Of a DNA stretch of 15,000 bases, positions 1 to 11,741 are shown in pieces; position 1 is the stretch's first letter; each line of letters begins with the position of its first letter. The position numbers and the translations under genes are program-made. Source of the DNA: Nymphaea colorata (Eukaryota; Streptophyta; Magnoliopsida; Nymphaeales; Nymphaeaceae); NCBI RefSeq assembly GCF_008831285.2, contig NW_022205188.1:10001-25000 (forward strand). Direction: 5' to 3'. The notes under the pieces are model-generated. The model saw nothing but the letters and a program-made list of their open reading frames with translations. It ran no database searches and had not been told where the DNA came from.

Positions 1-2
1 CC

Positions 3-227
3 TATGAGCAAACACTTATGATACTGGAACTCATGCCTTATCGAGCATGTTACCCCATTTTCAAATTAGTTTATTCCGCAGCAGCAAATGCTAGTCACAA
101 TAGGGGTTTGAAAGAAGCTGATTTATTTATTAGTAAAGCCGAAGTCAACGAAGGTGTTATCGTCAAAAGGTTAAAACCGCGAGCTCGGGGACGTAGTTAC
201 CCAATAAAAGACCCACCTGTCATATAA
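3..227 (+). CDS. rpl22: Ribosomal protein L22 (3' part; start lies outside window, frame broken near stop)
   Basis: Plastid 50S subunit protein uL22, which lines the peptide exit tunnel. The gene enters from the left edge: the frame beginning at base 3 reads Y-E-Q-T-L and continues into the conserved stretch with S-A-A-A-N-A-S-H-N and the basic [11 protein letters not shown]. The visible frame stops at 225-227. The family normally continues with I-K-R-P-T-C-H-I, and that continuation is present one frame over, after the A run at 206-209. One missing A therefore explains the premature stop, and the likely true stop is TGA at 284-286. It lies just upstream of rps3, as in other plastids, in the S10-type operon. 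The identification is sure; the C-terminal end is inferred. Confidence 0.93.
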   Translation, partial: YEQTLMILELMPYRACYPIFKLVYSAAANASHNRGLKEADLFISKAEVNEGVIVKRLKPRARGRSYPIKDPPVI

Positions 228-321
228 CTATTGTATTGAGCGAAAGACCTAACTTCAATTTAAAAATATTTGATTTTCAAACATGACTTTTAGTTTAGAA
301 AGAGAATATTGGTAGGTAGAT

Positions 322-973
322 ATGGGACAGAAAATAATCCACTTGGTTTCAGACTTGGTACAACCCAAAGTCATCGTTCCTTTTGGTTCGCACAACCAAA
401 AATTATTCCAAAGGTCTCCAGGAAGATGAAAAATACGGGATTGTATCAAGAATTATGTACAAAACATATGAGAATATCCTCAGGTTTTGAAGGAATTGCA
501 CGTATAGATATTAAAAAAAGAATCGATTTGATCCAAGTCATAATTCATATTGGATTCGCCAATATGTTAATAGAGGGTCGAGCCCGAGGAATCGAAGAAT
601 TACAGACTAATGTACAAAAAGCTTTCATTCTGTGAACCGAAGACTCAACATTGCTATCGCAAGAGTTGCAAGACCTTACGGGCAACCTAATATTCTTGCA
701 GAATATATCGCTCTGCAATTAAAGAATAGAGTTTCCTTTAGAAAGGCAATGAAAAAAGCTATTGAATTAGCTGAACAAGCGGATGCAAAGGGAATTCAGG
801 TACAAATTGCAGGACGTCTCAATGGAAACGAAATTGCCCGCGTTGAATGGATTAGAGAAGGTAGGGTTCCCCTACAGACCATTCGAGTGAAAATTGATTA
901 TTGTTCCTATCCAGTTCGAACTATCTATGGAGTATTAGGGATAAAAATTTGGATATTTTTGGATGAAGAGTAA
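322..973 (+). CDS. rps3: Ribosomal protein S3 (frame broken by five 1-nt deletions)
   Basis: Plastid 30S subunit protein uS3, at the mRNA entry side of the small subunit. It starts at ATG 322 (M-G-Q-K-I) and ends at TAA 971-973. The frame is broken at five short runs: 336-337 (A), 398-402 (A), 429-433 (A), 461-464 (A) and 623-625 (T). Adding one base at each gives 657 nt, or 218 residues, the usual plastid length. Conserved pieces appear in successive frames: [11 protein letters not shown], then the KH-type region with [16 protein letters not shown], then [15 protein letters not shown] and the C-terminus K-I-W-I-F-L-D-E-E. No substitution-type stop is seen. This is the most damaged gene in the window; sequence error is more likely than true loss. 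Confidence 0.93.
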
Positions 974-1129
974 TGGCTCCTTTTCTTGCGATTCTATTCA
1001 TGGATACTTATCCATGGACAGGGCAAAAAACTCAATTTAGTTTAGGTCTTTTTCCGTTTAGTCAAAACGGATCAATTATATATGTTTGAATAACAATTCG
1101 ATTTACCACTTTGATATGATAGAATTGCT
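974..1129. other. rps3-rpl16 spacer
   Basis: Short AT-rich spacer with no gene. It holds a small inverted repeat at 999-1016 (CATGGATA and TATCCATG around CT), which could fold as a short hairpin just after the rps3 stop. Confidence 0.6.
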
Positions 1130-1138
1130 ATGCTTAGT
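1130..1138 (+). CDS. rpl16: rpl16 exon 1 (9 nt)
   Basis: The 9-nt first exon ATGCTTAGT encodes M-L-S and is followed directly by GTGTGACTCG, the group II intron 5' consensus (GUGYG). This tiny first exon is typical of plastid rpl16. It joins in frame to exon 2 at 1925 (P-K-R-T-R-F-R-K). Confidence 0.9.
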
Positions 1139-1924
1139 GTGTGACTCGTTGGGACTAAAAGAAAGAATTGGACCCTACCTAATATAAATATAAATTAATA
1201 ACCAGCTCATTGCTTCGTATTCTCAAGATCCAAGGAATCGGTCATTATATGAGATAATAATCATATATTTGTAGCAACTGAAATCCTTTTTCAATAAAGT
1301 AAAATGAATCTTGATTGATTGTGTAAGTTGTGAAACCAAAATAGAGGGATGCGGATGAATGGAAGGATGAGAGAAAGAGAGAAGGGGAAAAGAAATGATA
1401 TATTATTCCAATATGTATGGTCTATGAATCATCTTAGAAAGGGCAATGTGATAAGGCATCATATACTATAATATAATTCAATTCATCTATAATTGAGATA
1501 GATTTCAAAAATAAAGAGCATTGAGTCGATAGAGACTGAGGAGATTGACTCAGGGACAGATTAAATTAGAAGCTCCATTGCAGAATTCAGACCTCGACAT
1601 TAATGGAGGAGAAGCTATGGGAACGACGGAACCTGTGACTGCGGAGGATTCGATTGAAAACGAATCCTAATGATTCACTGGACGGGATGGCGGAACGCGC
1701 CGGGAACGAACTGATTTCTTCGAAGAGGTTATGGAGCGACCCTACGAATAAAGCAGATAAATATAAAAGAGTAAATATTCGCCCGCGAAATTTCATCCAT
1801 TAAATAATCCTAATATTATTTATTGTTTATTTATCGTTTCATTCGCGAGGAGCTGGATGAGAAGAAACTCTCATGTCCGGTTCTGTAGTAGAGATGGAAT
1901 TGAGACACTACCATCAACTATAAC
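1139..1924 (+). other. rpl16: Group II intron of rpl16
   Basis: The intron begins GTGTG and ends ...CTATAAC (the group II AY end). A 34-nt domain V is visible at 1850-1883: GAGCTGGATGAG, a short loop, then CTCATGTCCGGTTC. It keeps the AGC catalytic triad. A domain VI-like helix follows at about 1888-1918. The 786-bp intron encodes no maturase. A purine-rich tract lies at about 1350-1398. The small open frames inside are not supported as genes. Confidence 0.88.
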
Positions 1925-2321
1925 CCCAAAAGAACCAGGTTTCGTAAACAACATAGAGGAAGAATGAAAGGAGTATCTTATCGGGGCAATCGTATTTGTT
2001 TCGGTAAATATGCGCTTCAGGCACTTGAACCCGCTTGGATCACATCTAGACAAATAGAAGCAGGGCGCCGCGCAATGACACGATATGCCCGTCGTGGCGG
2101 AAAAATATGGGTACGTATATTCCCCGACAAACCCGTTACACTAAGACCCGCGGAAACACGTATGGGTTCGGGGAAGGGATCTCCTGAATATTGGGTATCC
2201 GTCGTTAAACCGGATCGAATACTTTATGAAATGGGCGGAGTATCAGAAACCGTAGCCAGAGCCGCTATGGAAATAGCGGCGCGCAAATGCCTATACGAAC
2301 AAATTCGTTATTGCGGAATAG
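1925..2321 (+). CDS. rpl16: rpl16 exon 2, ribosomal protein L16 (two 1-nt deletions near the 3' end)
   Basis: Plastid 50S protein uL16, near the peptidyl-transferase centre and the A-site tRNA elbow. Exon 2 starts at 1925 with [13 protein letters not shown] and runs through [19 protein letters not shown]. Near the end, two short A runs (2285-2287 and 2301-2303) each appear one base short. As written, the frame slips and reads on to about 2353. With both bases restored the end reads A-A-R-K-M-P-I-R-T-K-F-V-I-A-E and stops at TAG 2319-2321, giving 135 residues with exon 1, the standard size. The gene sits between rps3 and rpl14, as in other plastids. Confidence 0.93.
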
Positions 2322-2451
2322 GGATATCGGACCAAAGGGATATTTATGAATGATGAAAAATATAATCTATAATCGCTGGTTTACTTATTTCTGGACAGAA
2401 AATTTTCTTTTCCCCTCGCCTCTTGCATTGAAAGAACTCAAATAAAGAAAG

Positions 2452-2820
2452 ATGATTCAACCTCAGACCTTTTTGAATGTAGCGGACAACAGCGGAGCTC
2501 GAAAATTGATGTGTATTCGAATCATAGGAGCTAGTAATTACCGATATGCTCATATCGGTGACGTTATTGTTGCTGTAATCAAAGAAGCAGTGCCAAATAT
2601 GCCCCTGGAAAGATCAGAAGTAATCAGAGCTGTAATTGTACGTACATGTAAAGAACTCAAGCGCGACAACGGTATGATAATCCGGTATGATGACAATGCA
2701 GCAGTTGTCATTGATCAAGAAGGAAATCCAAAAGGCACCCGAGTTTTTGGTTCGATTGCTCGTGAATTGAGACAGTTAAATTTCACTAAGATAGTCTCAT
2801 TAGCTCCCGAAGTATTATAA
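2452..2820 (+). CDS. rpl14: Ribosomal protein L14 (intact)
   Basis: Plastid 50S protein uL14, which helps form an intersubunit bridge and contacts the small-subunit rRNA. The frame is complete at 122 residues, the normal plastid length, from [17 protein letters not shown] to S-L-A-P-E-V-L. It contains the conserved [13 protein letters not shown] signature and the [11 protein letters not shown] motif. The purine-rich AAAGAAAG just before the ATG may act as a weak ribosome binding site. The gene lies between rpl16 and rps8 and shows no sign of damage, unlike its neighbours. Confidence 0.97.
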   Translation: MIQPQTFLNVADNSGARKLMCIRIIGASNYRYAHIGDVIVAVIKEAVPNMPLERSEVIRAVIVRTCKELKRDNGMIIRYDDNAAVVIDQEGNPKGTRVFGSIARELRQLNFTKIVSLAPEVL

Positions 2821-2968
2821 ATAATGAACGCTAGTAGACGAGACAATGGGTAGTAGGGTCTTTGAAATGGATAAATTAGTAGATTATGTCTCAGGCATAT
2901 ACCTTTAATGAAAAATAAAAAAGAAACATGTTGATTATATCAAAGCAAAAAAAAAATGATAGTTCGTC

Positions 2969-3365
2969 ATGGGTAGAGACACTATTGCCGATATAATAAC
3001 TTATATAAGAAATGCTGACATGGATAAAAAGGAACAGTTCGAATACCATCCACTAATATTACCGAAAACATTGTGAAATACTTCTACGAGAGGGTTTTAT
3101 CGAAAATGTTAGGAAGCACCGGGAAAACAACAAGGATTTCTTGGTTTTAACCCTACGACATAGAAGAAATAGGAAAAGAGCACATAGAAATATTTTAAAG
3201 CGTATCAGCAGACCAGGTCTGCGAATCTATTCCAACTCTCAACGAATTCCTAGGATTTCAGGCGGGATAGGGGTTGTAATTCTTTCTACTTCTAGGGGTA
3301 TAATGACAGATCGAGAAGCTCGACTAGAAAGAATTGGAGGAGAAATTTTGTTTTATATATGGTGA
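2969..3365 (+). CDS. rps8: Ribosomal protein S8 (two 1-nt deletions)
   Basis: Plastid 30S protein uS8, a primary 16S rRNA binder in the central domain. It starts at ATG 2969 ([10 protein letters not shown]) and stops at TGA 3363-3365. The frame is lost after D-M-D-K-K, where the A run at 3026-3030 is one short, and again at 3076-3078. After both points the frame is open to the end with [12 protein letters not shown], the [13 protein letters not shown] motif and the typical C-terminal Y-I-W. Restoring two bases gives 132 residues, a normal size. Only the C-terminal 74 residues are seen as an uninterrupted frame. Confidence 0.93.
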
Positions 3366-3469
3366 GGTGATCCATCTGGTATACGAATTTGATACGTAAC
3401 TTCCTATTTATGAAAAGAGAGTAGAGGTGGGTTGTCTAATGTCACTCCTCCTACATTAGTTAATACTTC

Positions 3470-3476
3470 AAGGAGG
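3470..3476 (+). promoter_or_regulatory. infA: Strong Shine-Dalgarno of infA
   Basis: AAGGAGG lies about 9 nt before the infA ATG and is fully complementary to the plastid 16S rRNA 3' end. Most other genes in this window lack such a strong site. A complementary CCTCCT lies just upstream at 3447-3452. Confidence 0.7.
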
Positions 3477-3485
3477 TTACCTGGA

Positions 3486-3717
3486 ATGAAAGAACAAAAT
3501 TGATCCATGAAGGTTTAATTACTGAATCACTTCCCAATGGCATGTTCTGGGTTCGCTTAGATAACGAAGACCTGGTTCTAGGTTATGTTTCAGGGCGGAT
3601 ACGACGTAGTTTTATACGAATACTACCAGGAGATAGAGTAAAATAGAAGTCAGCCGTTATGATTCAACAAGGGGACGTATAATTTATAGACTTCGCAATA
3701 AAGATTCAAACGATTAG
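3486..3717 (+). CDS. infA: Translation initiation factor IF-1 (two 1-nt deletions)
   Basis: Plastid IF-1, a small OB-fold (S1-like) factor that binds the 30S A site during initiation. It starts at ATG 3486 (M-K-E-Q-K) behind a strong Shine-Dalgarno and ends at TAG 3715-3717. The A runs at 3496-3499 and 3640-3643 each seem one base short; both breaks create immediate stops. With two bases restored the gene is 234 nt, 77 residues, the usual length, and includes [13 protein letters not shown] and the [15 protein letters not shown] core. infA has been lost many times in angiosperms, so true decay must be considered. However, the codons are otherwise fully conserved and the breaks match those in essential neighbours, so sequence error is favoured. 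Confidence 0.9.
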
Positions 3718-3833
3718 GTATTTAAATTTTCATGGGGATAAATTTTAAGGCTCAAACACTAACTTAAGGTGAATTAAAGAAAAGAGACTTATTTTCTTTC
3801 AAAGAGTAGATTCGGAATTAAGGAACAACAAAT

Positions 3834-3947
3834 ATGAAAATAAGAGCTTCTGTTCGTAAGATTTGTGAAAAATGTCGACTGATCCGTAGGCGAGGACGAA
3901 TTATAGTAATTTGTTCTAATCCGAAACATAAACAGAGACAGGGATAA
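3834..3947 (+). CDS. rpl36: Ribosomal protein L36 (intact)
   Basis: Plastid 50S protein bL36, a 37-residue zinc-ribbon protein that binds 23S rRNA. The frame runs [14 protein letters not shown] to H-K-Q-R-Q-G. The zinc ligands Cys11, Cys14, Cys27 and His32 are all present. An AAGGAA lies about 11 nt before the start. It lies between infA and rps11 as usual and is complete. Confidence 0.96.
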   Translation: MKIRASVRKICEKCRLIRRRGRIIVICSNPKHKQRQG

Positions 3948-4074
3948 TATTTATAAAAAAAAAGAACTTCACTTTCTAAGAGACCTAATGTACAATAAAT
4001 AAAGAATTTGTTTTCACATGAAATGGATATATCCGTATATCTCTGACTCATATTTATGAGATGGCAAATAGAAT

Positions 4075-4490
4075 ATGACAAAACCTATACCAAGAATTGG
4101 TTCACGTAGAAATAGCCGTATTAGTTCACGTAAGAGTGGGTGTAGAACACCAATAGGAGTTATTCATGTTCAAGCGAGTTTCAACAATACTATTGTTACT
4201 GTTACAGACCCACAAGGTCGGGTCGTTTCTTGGTCTTCTGCGGGTACCTGTGGATTCAAGGGCACAAGAAGGGGTACCCCATTTGCTGCTCAAACCGCAG
4301 CAGGAAATGCTATTCGTGCGGTAGTAGACCAGGGTATGCAACGAGCAGAAGTCATGATAAAGGGTCCCGGTCTCGGGAGAGATGCAGCATTACGAGCGAT
4401 TCGTAGAAGTGGTATACTATTAAATTTTGTACGTGACGTAACCCCTATGCCGCATAATGGATGTAGACCGCCAAAAAAAGGCGCGTTTAG
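4075..4490 (+). CDS. rps11: Ribosomal protein S11 (one 1-nt deletion at the C-terminus)
   Basis: Plastid 30S protein uS11, on the platform of the small subunit. It starts [10 protein letters not shown] and contains the family core [12 protein letters not shown] and [10 protein letters not shown]. The family ends in P-P-K-K-R-R-V. Here the A run at 4473-4479 has seven A instead of eight, so the written frame slips after P-P-K-K and runs on to 4536 with an unrelated tail (153 residues). With one A restored the stop is TAG 4488-4490 and the protein has 138 residues, the normal size. I place the end at the inferred true stop. rpoA follows 75 bp downstream. Confidence 0.95.
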
Positions 4491-4565
4491 AAATAAAAAT
4501 GGAAAAGATTCCAATCCAAGAGAAATAAATAATTAAATGATCTCATCAAATAATATTATATTAGT

Positions 4566-5634
4566 ATGGTTCGGGAGGAAGTACCAGTATCCACTCGGAC
4601 GCTACAGTGGAAGTGTGTTGAATCAAGAGCAGACAGCAAACGCCTTTATTATGGTCGTTTCGTTTTATCCCCACTTATGAAGGGTCAAGCCGATACAATC
4701 GGTATCGCGATGCGAAGGGCTTTACTTGGAGAACTAGAAGGAACATGTATTACGCGCGCAAAATCTGATAAGGTACCACATGAATATTCTACGATAGTAG
4801 GTATTGAAGAATCAGTCCATGAAATTTTAATGAATTTGAAAAAATTGTATTTAGAAGTGATCTGTACGGAACTCTCGACGCATCTATCTATGTCAGGGGC
4901 CCTAGACACGTAACTGCTCAAGATATCATCTCACCACCTTCTGTAGAAATAGTTGATACTACACAGCATATAGCTGTCCTAACGGAACCGGTTGATTTGT
5001 GCATTGAATTAAAATTGAGAGGGGTCGTGGATATTGTACGAGAACCCCAAATAACTATCAAGACGGAAGCTATCCTATAGATGCTGTATCCATGCCTGTT
5101 CGAAATGCGAATCATAGTATTCATTCTTATGGGAATGGGAATGAGAAACAAGAGATACTTTTTCTTGAAATATGGACGAATGGAAGTTTAACTCCTAAGG
5201 AAGCGCTTTATGAAGCTTCTCGTAATTTGATCGATTTATTTATTCCTTTTTTACATGCGGAGGAACAGGACATAAATAGAAATATGGAGGACAATCAAAA
5301 AAGGGCTAGTGTGCCCTTTTTTACCTTTGATGATGGATTGGATAATATGAAAAGAGAAATCATATTGAAACGTATTTTTATTGATCAATTAGAATTGCCT
5401 CCTAGGACTTATAACTGTCTCAAAAGGTCTAATATACATACATTGCTGGACCTTTTGAGTAAAAGTCAAGAAGATCTTATGAGAATTGAGCATTTTCGCG
5501 TAGAAGACGTAAAACAAATATTCGACATTCTACAGAAGGGTTTCACAATCGACTTGCTTAAAATTCAACTCAGTTTGAATCCCGTTGAAATTTTTTTTTC
5601 ATTTCGAATGAAAGCACGAAATGAAAAATTATAA
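4566..5634 (+). CDS. rpoA: Plastid RNA polymerase alpha subunit (frame broken by at least two 1-nt deletions)
   Basis: Alpha subunit of the plastid-encoded RNA polymerase, the assembly platform for the beta subunits. It starts at ATG 4566 with [16 protein letters not shown]. The N-terminal assembly domain includes [16 protein letters not shown]. The frame breaks at the A runs 4839-4844 and 5011-5014; between and after them the conserved [12 protein letters not shown] and [15 protein letters not shown] stretches continue. The C-terminal domain has the helix-hairpin-helix [18 protein letters not shown]. The open frame ends at 5634 (about 356 residues). A third missing A at 5560-5563 would instead end it at TGA 5586-5588 (341 residues), closer to the usual length of about 337-340. 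Confidence 0.93.
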
Positions 5635-5757
5635 ATGAAAGACTATTTATTAACTAGAAAATAATGAAATAAAATTTCTATTATTTTCTTATCTTTATCT
5701 TATTTCTTATTTTTTATAACTAAACTAACTATAAAATTATACTATAATTATTCTTCC

Positions 5758-5811
5758 TATATATTACAAATTATTATTCAATTCGAATTGAATAATAATT
5801 TGTAATATATA
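5758..5811. repeat. Perfect 54-bp palindrome (two 27-bp arms, no spacer)
   Basis: The two arms meet at 5784/5785 (centre AATTCGAATT) and match perfectly as reverse complements over 27 bp on each side. The sequence is almost all A and T. It lies between rpoA and petD, which converge on it, so in RNA it can form a long hairpin on either transcript. A 3'-end stabiliser or processing signal for rpoA is plausible. Confidence 0.9.
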
Positions 5812-5815
5812 ATCA

Positions 5816-5842
5816 ATATACACACTAAAATATACACACTAA
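5816..5842. repeat. 14-bp tandem duplication
   Basis: ATATACACACTAAA is followed at once by ATATACACACTAA, two adjacent copies with period 14. This is a typical small slippage duplication of plastid spacers. Confidence 0.8.
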
Positions 5843-5939
5843 CGAAAAAAGAAGAAACAAAAACAAAGTCTGTTTTGAATCTTCAGCATAGTCTGTATTC
5901 GTGGATTCTTCAGAATAGATCTATAATCAAATGAAAGAG

Positions 5940-5985
5940 ATGTATCTAGGAGGATAAACTTTGAAGTATGCCTAACTAGATACAT
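5940..5985 (-). terminator. petD: petD 3' stem-loop
   Basis: ATGTATCTAG at 5940-5949 pairs perfectly with CTAGATACAT at 5976-5985 around a 26-nt loop, beginning about 15 nt beyond the petD stop. In other plants the stem-loop downstream of petD stabilises and defines the mRNA 3' end rather than stopping transcription. Its position and strand fit that role here. Confidence 0.75.
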
Positions 5986-6000
5986 ACGTAATATCCCGCC

Positions 6001-7137
<1,137 letters not shown>

Positions 7138-7145
7138 ACTCCCAT
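7138..7145 (-). CDS. petD: petD exon 1 (8 nt)
   Basis: The coding strand reads ATGGGAGT, followed directly by the intron consensus GTGTG. With the first base of exon 2 it gives M-G-V-T-K-K-P, the standard subunit IV N-terminus. A purine-rich GGAGGAGAGGA lies upstream of the ATG and may assist initiation. Confidence 0.9.
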
Positions 7146-7349
7146 AATCCATCCTCTCCTCCGAGAATCCACTTCAACTGTTCGTATCAAATAAAAATAC
7201 TTCGTGGTTGAAGGGAAATATCCAAATAACATGTCTTATTCTTTTCAATAATCCATATTTATAGCAATGAAATACAAATACTATTTTTTTTGTTCCTACC
7301 CAAACAATATATTATATGATCTATTACAAATACCTATGCTCTGTCTTCT

Positions 7350-8788
<1,439 letters not shown>

Positions 8789-8794
8789 ACTCAT
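8789..8794 (-). CDS. petB: petB exon 1 (6 nt)
   Basis: ATGAGT on the minus strand encodes M-S and is followed by the intron start GTGTG. Joined to exon 2 it gives M-S-K-V-Y-D-W, the usual cytochrome b6 N-terminus. psbH ends 128 bp upstream in the same operon. Confidence 0.88.
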
Positions 8795-8922
8795 ATTCCG
8801 GAAATACCGAAACAAAAGAATTCCGCGGTCGAACTACCAAACAGAATGAGATGACCTAGAAATCCGAATCCTAAGTGATTCTTTTTTTTATTGAAAGTTA
8901 GGACTTATCCGTTCTTCTGGAC

Positions 8923-9143
8923 CTAACTTAATGAAATACCATCCAGTAAAACGGAAGAATTATAAATCTCCAAATAATAGATAGGAATACTGCAAATAGA
9001 GCCATTGCGACACCCATAAGGGGTGTAGTTCCCCATCCAGGGGCTACTTTACCATATTCCGAATTCAATGGTTTTAATAAATCGCCTACAATAGTCCGTC
9101 TTGGCCCAGATCTGGAACTACCCTCAATGGTTTGTGTAGCCAT
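8923..9143 (-). CDS. psbH: Photosystem II protein H (one 1-nt deletion)
   Basis: Small phosphoprotein of photosystem II, needed for stable assembly and repair. The start is ATG at 9143 (M-A-T-Q-T-I-E); an in-frame upstream Met exists but the family starts here, with the phosphorylatable Thr3 close to the N-terminus. One transmembrane helix follows [15 protein letters not shown]. The run at 8972-8974 (T on the coding strand) is one base short in L-S-I-I-L-E, so the written frame misreads the last 18 or so residues. With the base restored it ends D-G-I-S-L-S at TAG 8923-8925, 73 residues, the standard length. Confidence 0.94.
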
Positions 9144-9237
9144 AAATCCTATTCCGTGCATTGTTTGAGATCTGTTGACTTTGTATACGATTCCGTTGTA
9201 AATAAACTATCTTATCGTAGATCCATCGTGGTCTTGA

Positions 9238-9381
<144 letters not shown>

Positions 9382-9422
9382 TTGAAATGATGACCCTCCT
9401 CATCGGAGGGTCATCATTTCAA
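9382..9422. terminator. Perfect 18-bp hairpin between convergent psbN and psbT
   Basis: TTGAAATGATGACCCTCC at 9382-9399 pairs perfectly with its reverse complement at 9405-9422 around the 5-nt loop TCATC. It starts directly after the psbN stop and lies 17 bp beyond the psbT stop on the other strand. It can fold in both transcripts and probably defines the psbN 3' end. Confidence 0.85.
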
Positions 9423-9438
9423 TTGAGATAATGAAAAA

Positions 9439-9561
<123 letters not shown>

Positions 9562-9704
9562 TTACAATTATAGCTTCCATACCTGTTCATTTGGGATCAT
9601 TTCCCAGACAAGTAAAGGTCAAGAGTAATAGGTGATGATTCGAATTAATATTTCTCCAGTACCCTATATGAAACATAGGCTAGACATATGAAAGAAATGT
9701 TGTA

Positions 9705-11229
<1,525 letters not shown>

Positions 11230-11413
11230 GGAAATACCCCTTCATCAAAGAAAAATAGACACTATGTAACTTTGTCACATTGGAAAGACTATGCTATGGA
11301 CCTCATTCAGTGATTATCTCGGTGCAAGGGTTCACATTTATTACGTGCCGCAGGTGATAGTAATAATGGAACAATTCCGTTCTGTTCGCAGGAACAAAGA
11401 GAAGCAGATTTAT

Positions 11414-11441
11414 TTTATACCCGATAAGTACCAATACGCAA
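11414..11441 (-). promoter_or_regulatory. psbB: Predicted psbB operon promoter (PEP, sigma70 type)
   Basis: On the minus strand TTGCGT (11436-11441) and TATAAA (11414-11419) are separated by 16 bp, a good match to -35 and -10 boxes of the plastid-encoded polymerase. The implied start would give a psbB leader of roughly 175-180 nt, similar to that known in tobacco. Function is inferred. Confidence 0.6.
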
Positions 11442-11607
11442 TGGGGGATTGGTCCCATTTTTTTAAGTGAATCCATTAGATACTTGTTCATCATTCGAAG
11501 GATCCGCTCCGTCCCTAAGAATTTTCTTTTTTTCATTCTGTCTTCCTACATGAGTCTTCCAATCTATGTATAAAATATGATAAACAAAAATATTATGAGG
11601 ACAATAA

Positions 11608-11645
11608 ACCCATTGTTACGTTTCCACATCAAAGTGAAGTATAGT
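11608..11645 (+). promoter_or_regulatory. clpP: Possible clpP promoter region (NEP type II-like)
   Basis: The stretch with GTTACGTTTCCACATC and AAAGTGAAG lies about 30-60 nt before the clpP ATG. This is where the nuclear-encoded polymerase promoter of clpP lies in tobacco (about -53). The resemblance is from memory and there is no classical -35/-10 pair, so the call is tentative. Confidence 0.35.
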
Positions 11646-11670
11646 ACTTAACCCCGTTTTCTTTAATGTA

Positions 11671-11741
11671 ATGCCCATTGGTGTTCCAAAAGTCCCTTTT
11701 CGGAGTCCTGGAGAGGAAGATGCAGTTTGGGTTGACATATA
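11671..11741 (+). CDS. clpP: clpP exon 1 (71 nt)
   Basis: The exon encodes [17 protein letters not shown] and ends ...V-D-I plus TA of a split Tyr24 codon. It is followed by GTGCGACTTG, a group II intron start. The 71-nt length is the usual one. No frame damage. Confidence 0.93.

Larger units (their letters stand above)
5635..6000. other. Spacer between convergent rpoA and petD
   Basis: Very AT-rich intergenic stretch with no gene. It holds a perfect 54-bp palindrome, a 14-bp near-perfect tandem duplication (5816-5842) and the petD 3' stem-loop (5940-5985), each listed separately. Both flanking genes are transcribed towards it, so it likely defines the 3' ends of both transcripts. Confidence 0.8.
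11230..11670. other. Divergent spacer between psbB and clpP
   Basis: A 441-bp gene-free stretch that should hold the promoters of both the leftward psbB operon and the rightward clpP. A good sigma70-type promoter for psbB is listed separately. The small open frame on the minus strand at 11303-11536 has no recognisable protein features. Confidence 0.7.

Noticed and set aside
322-635. Programmed frameshifting or transcriptional slippage as the reason for broken frames
   Set aside because: Slippage needs long runs; many breaks are at runs of two to four bases, and five in one short gene would not be tolerated.
999-1016. Inverted repeat after rps3 as a terminator
   Set aside because: The stem is only about seven base pairs with a tiny loop and lies inside a co-transcribed cluster, so termination is unlikely.
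4491-4536. Extended C-terminus of rps11 (153 residues)
   Set aside because: The conserved end K-K-R-R-V lies one frame over after an A run; the extension is a frame-slip product.
9144-9173. Longer psbH with an upstream Met (M-H-G-I-G-F)
   Set aside because: PsbH proteins start M-A-T-Q-T; the upstream codons are leader sequence.
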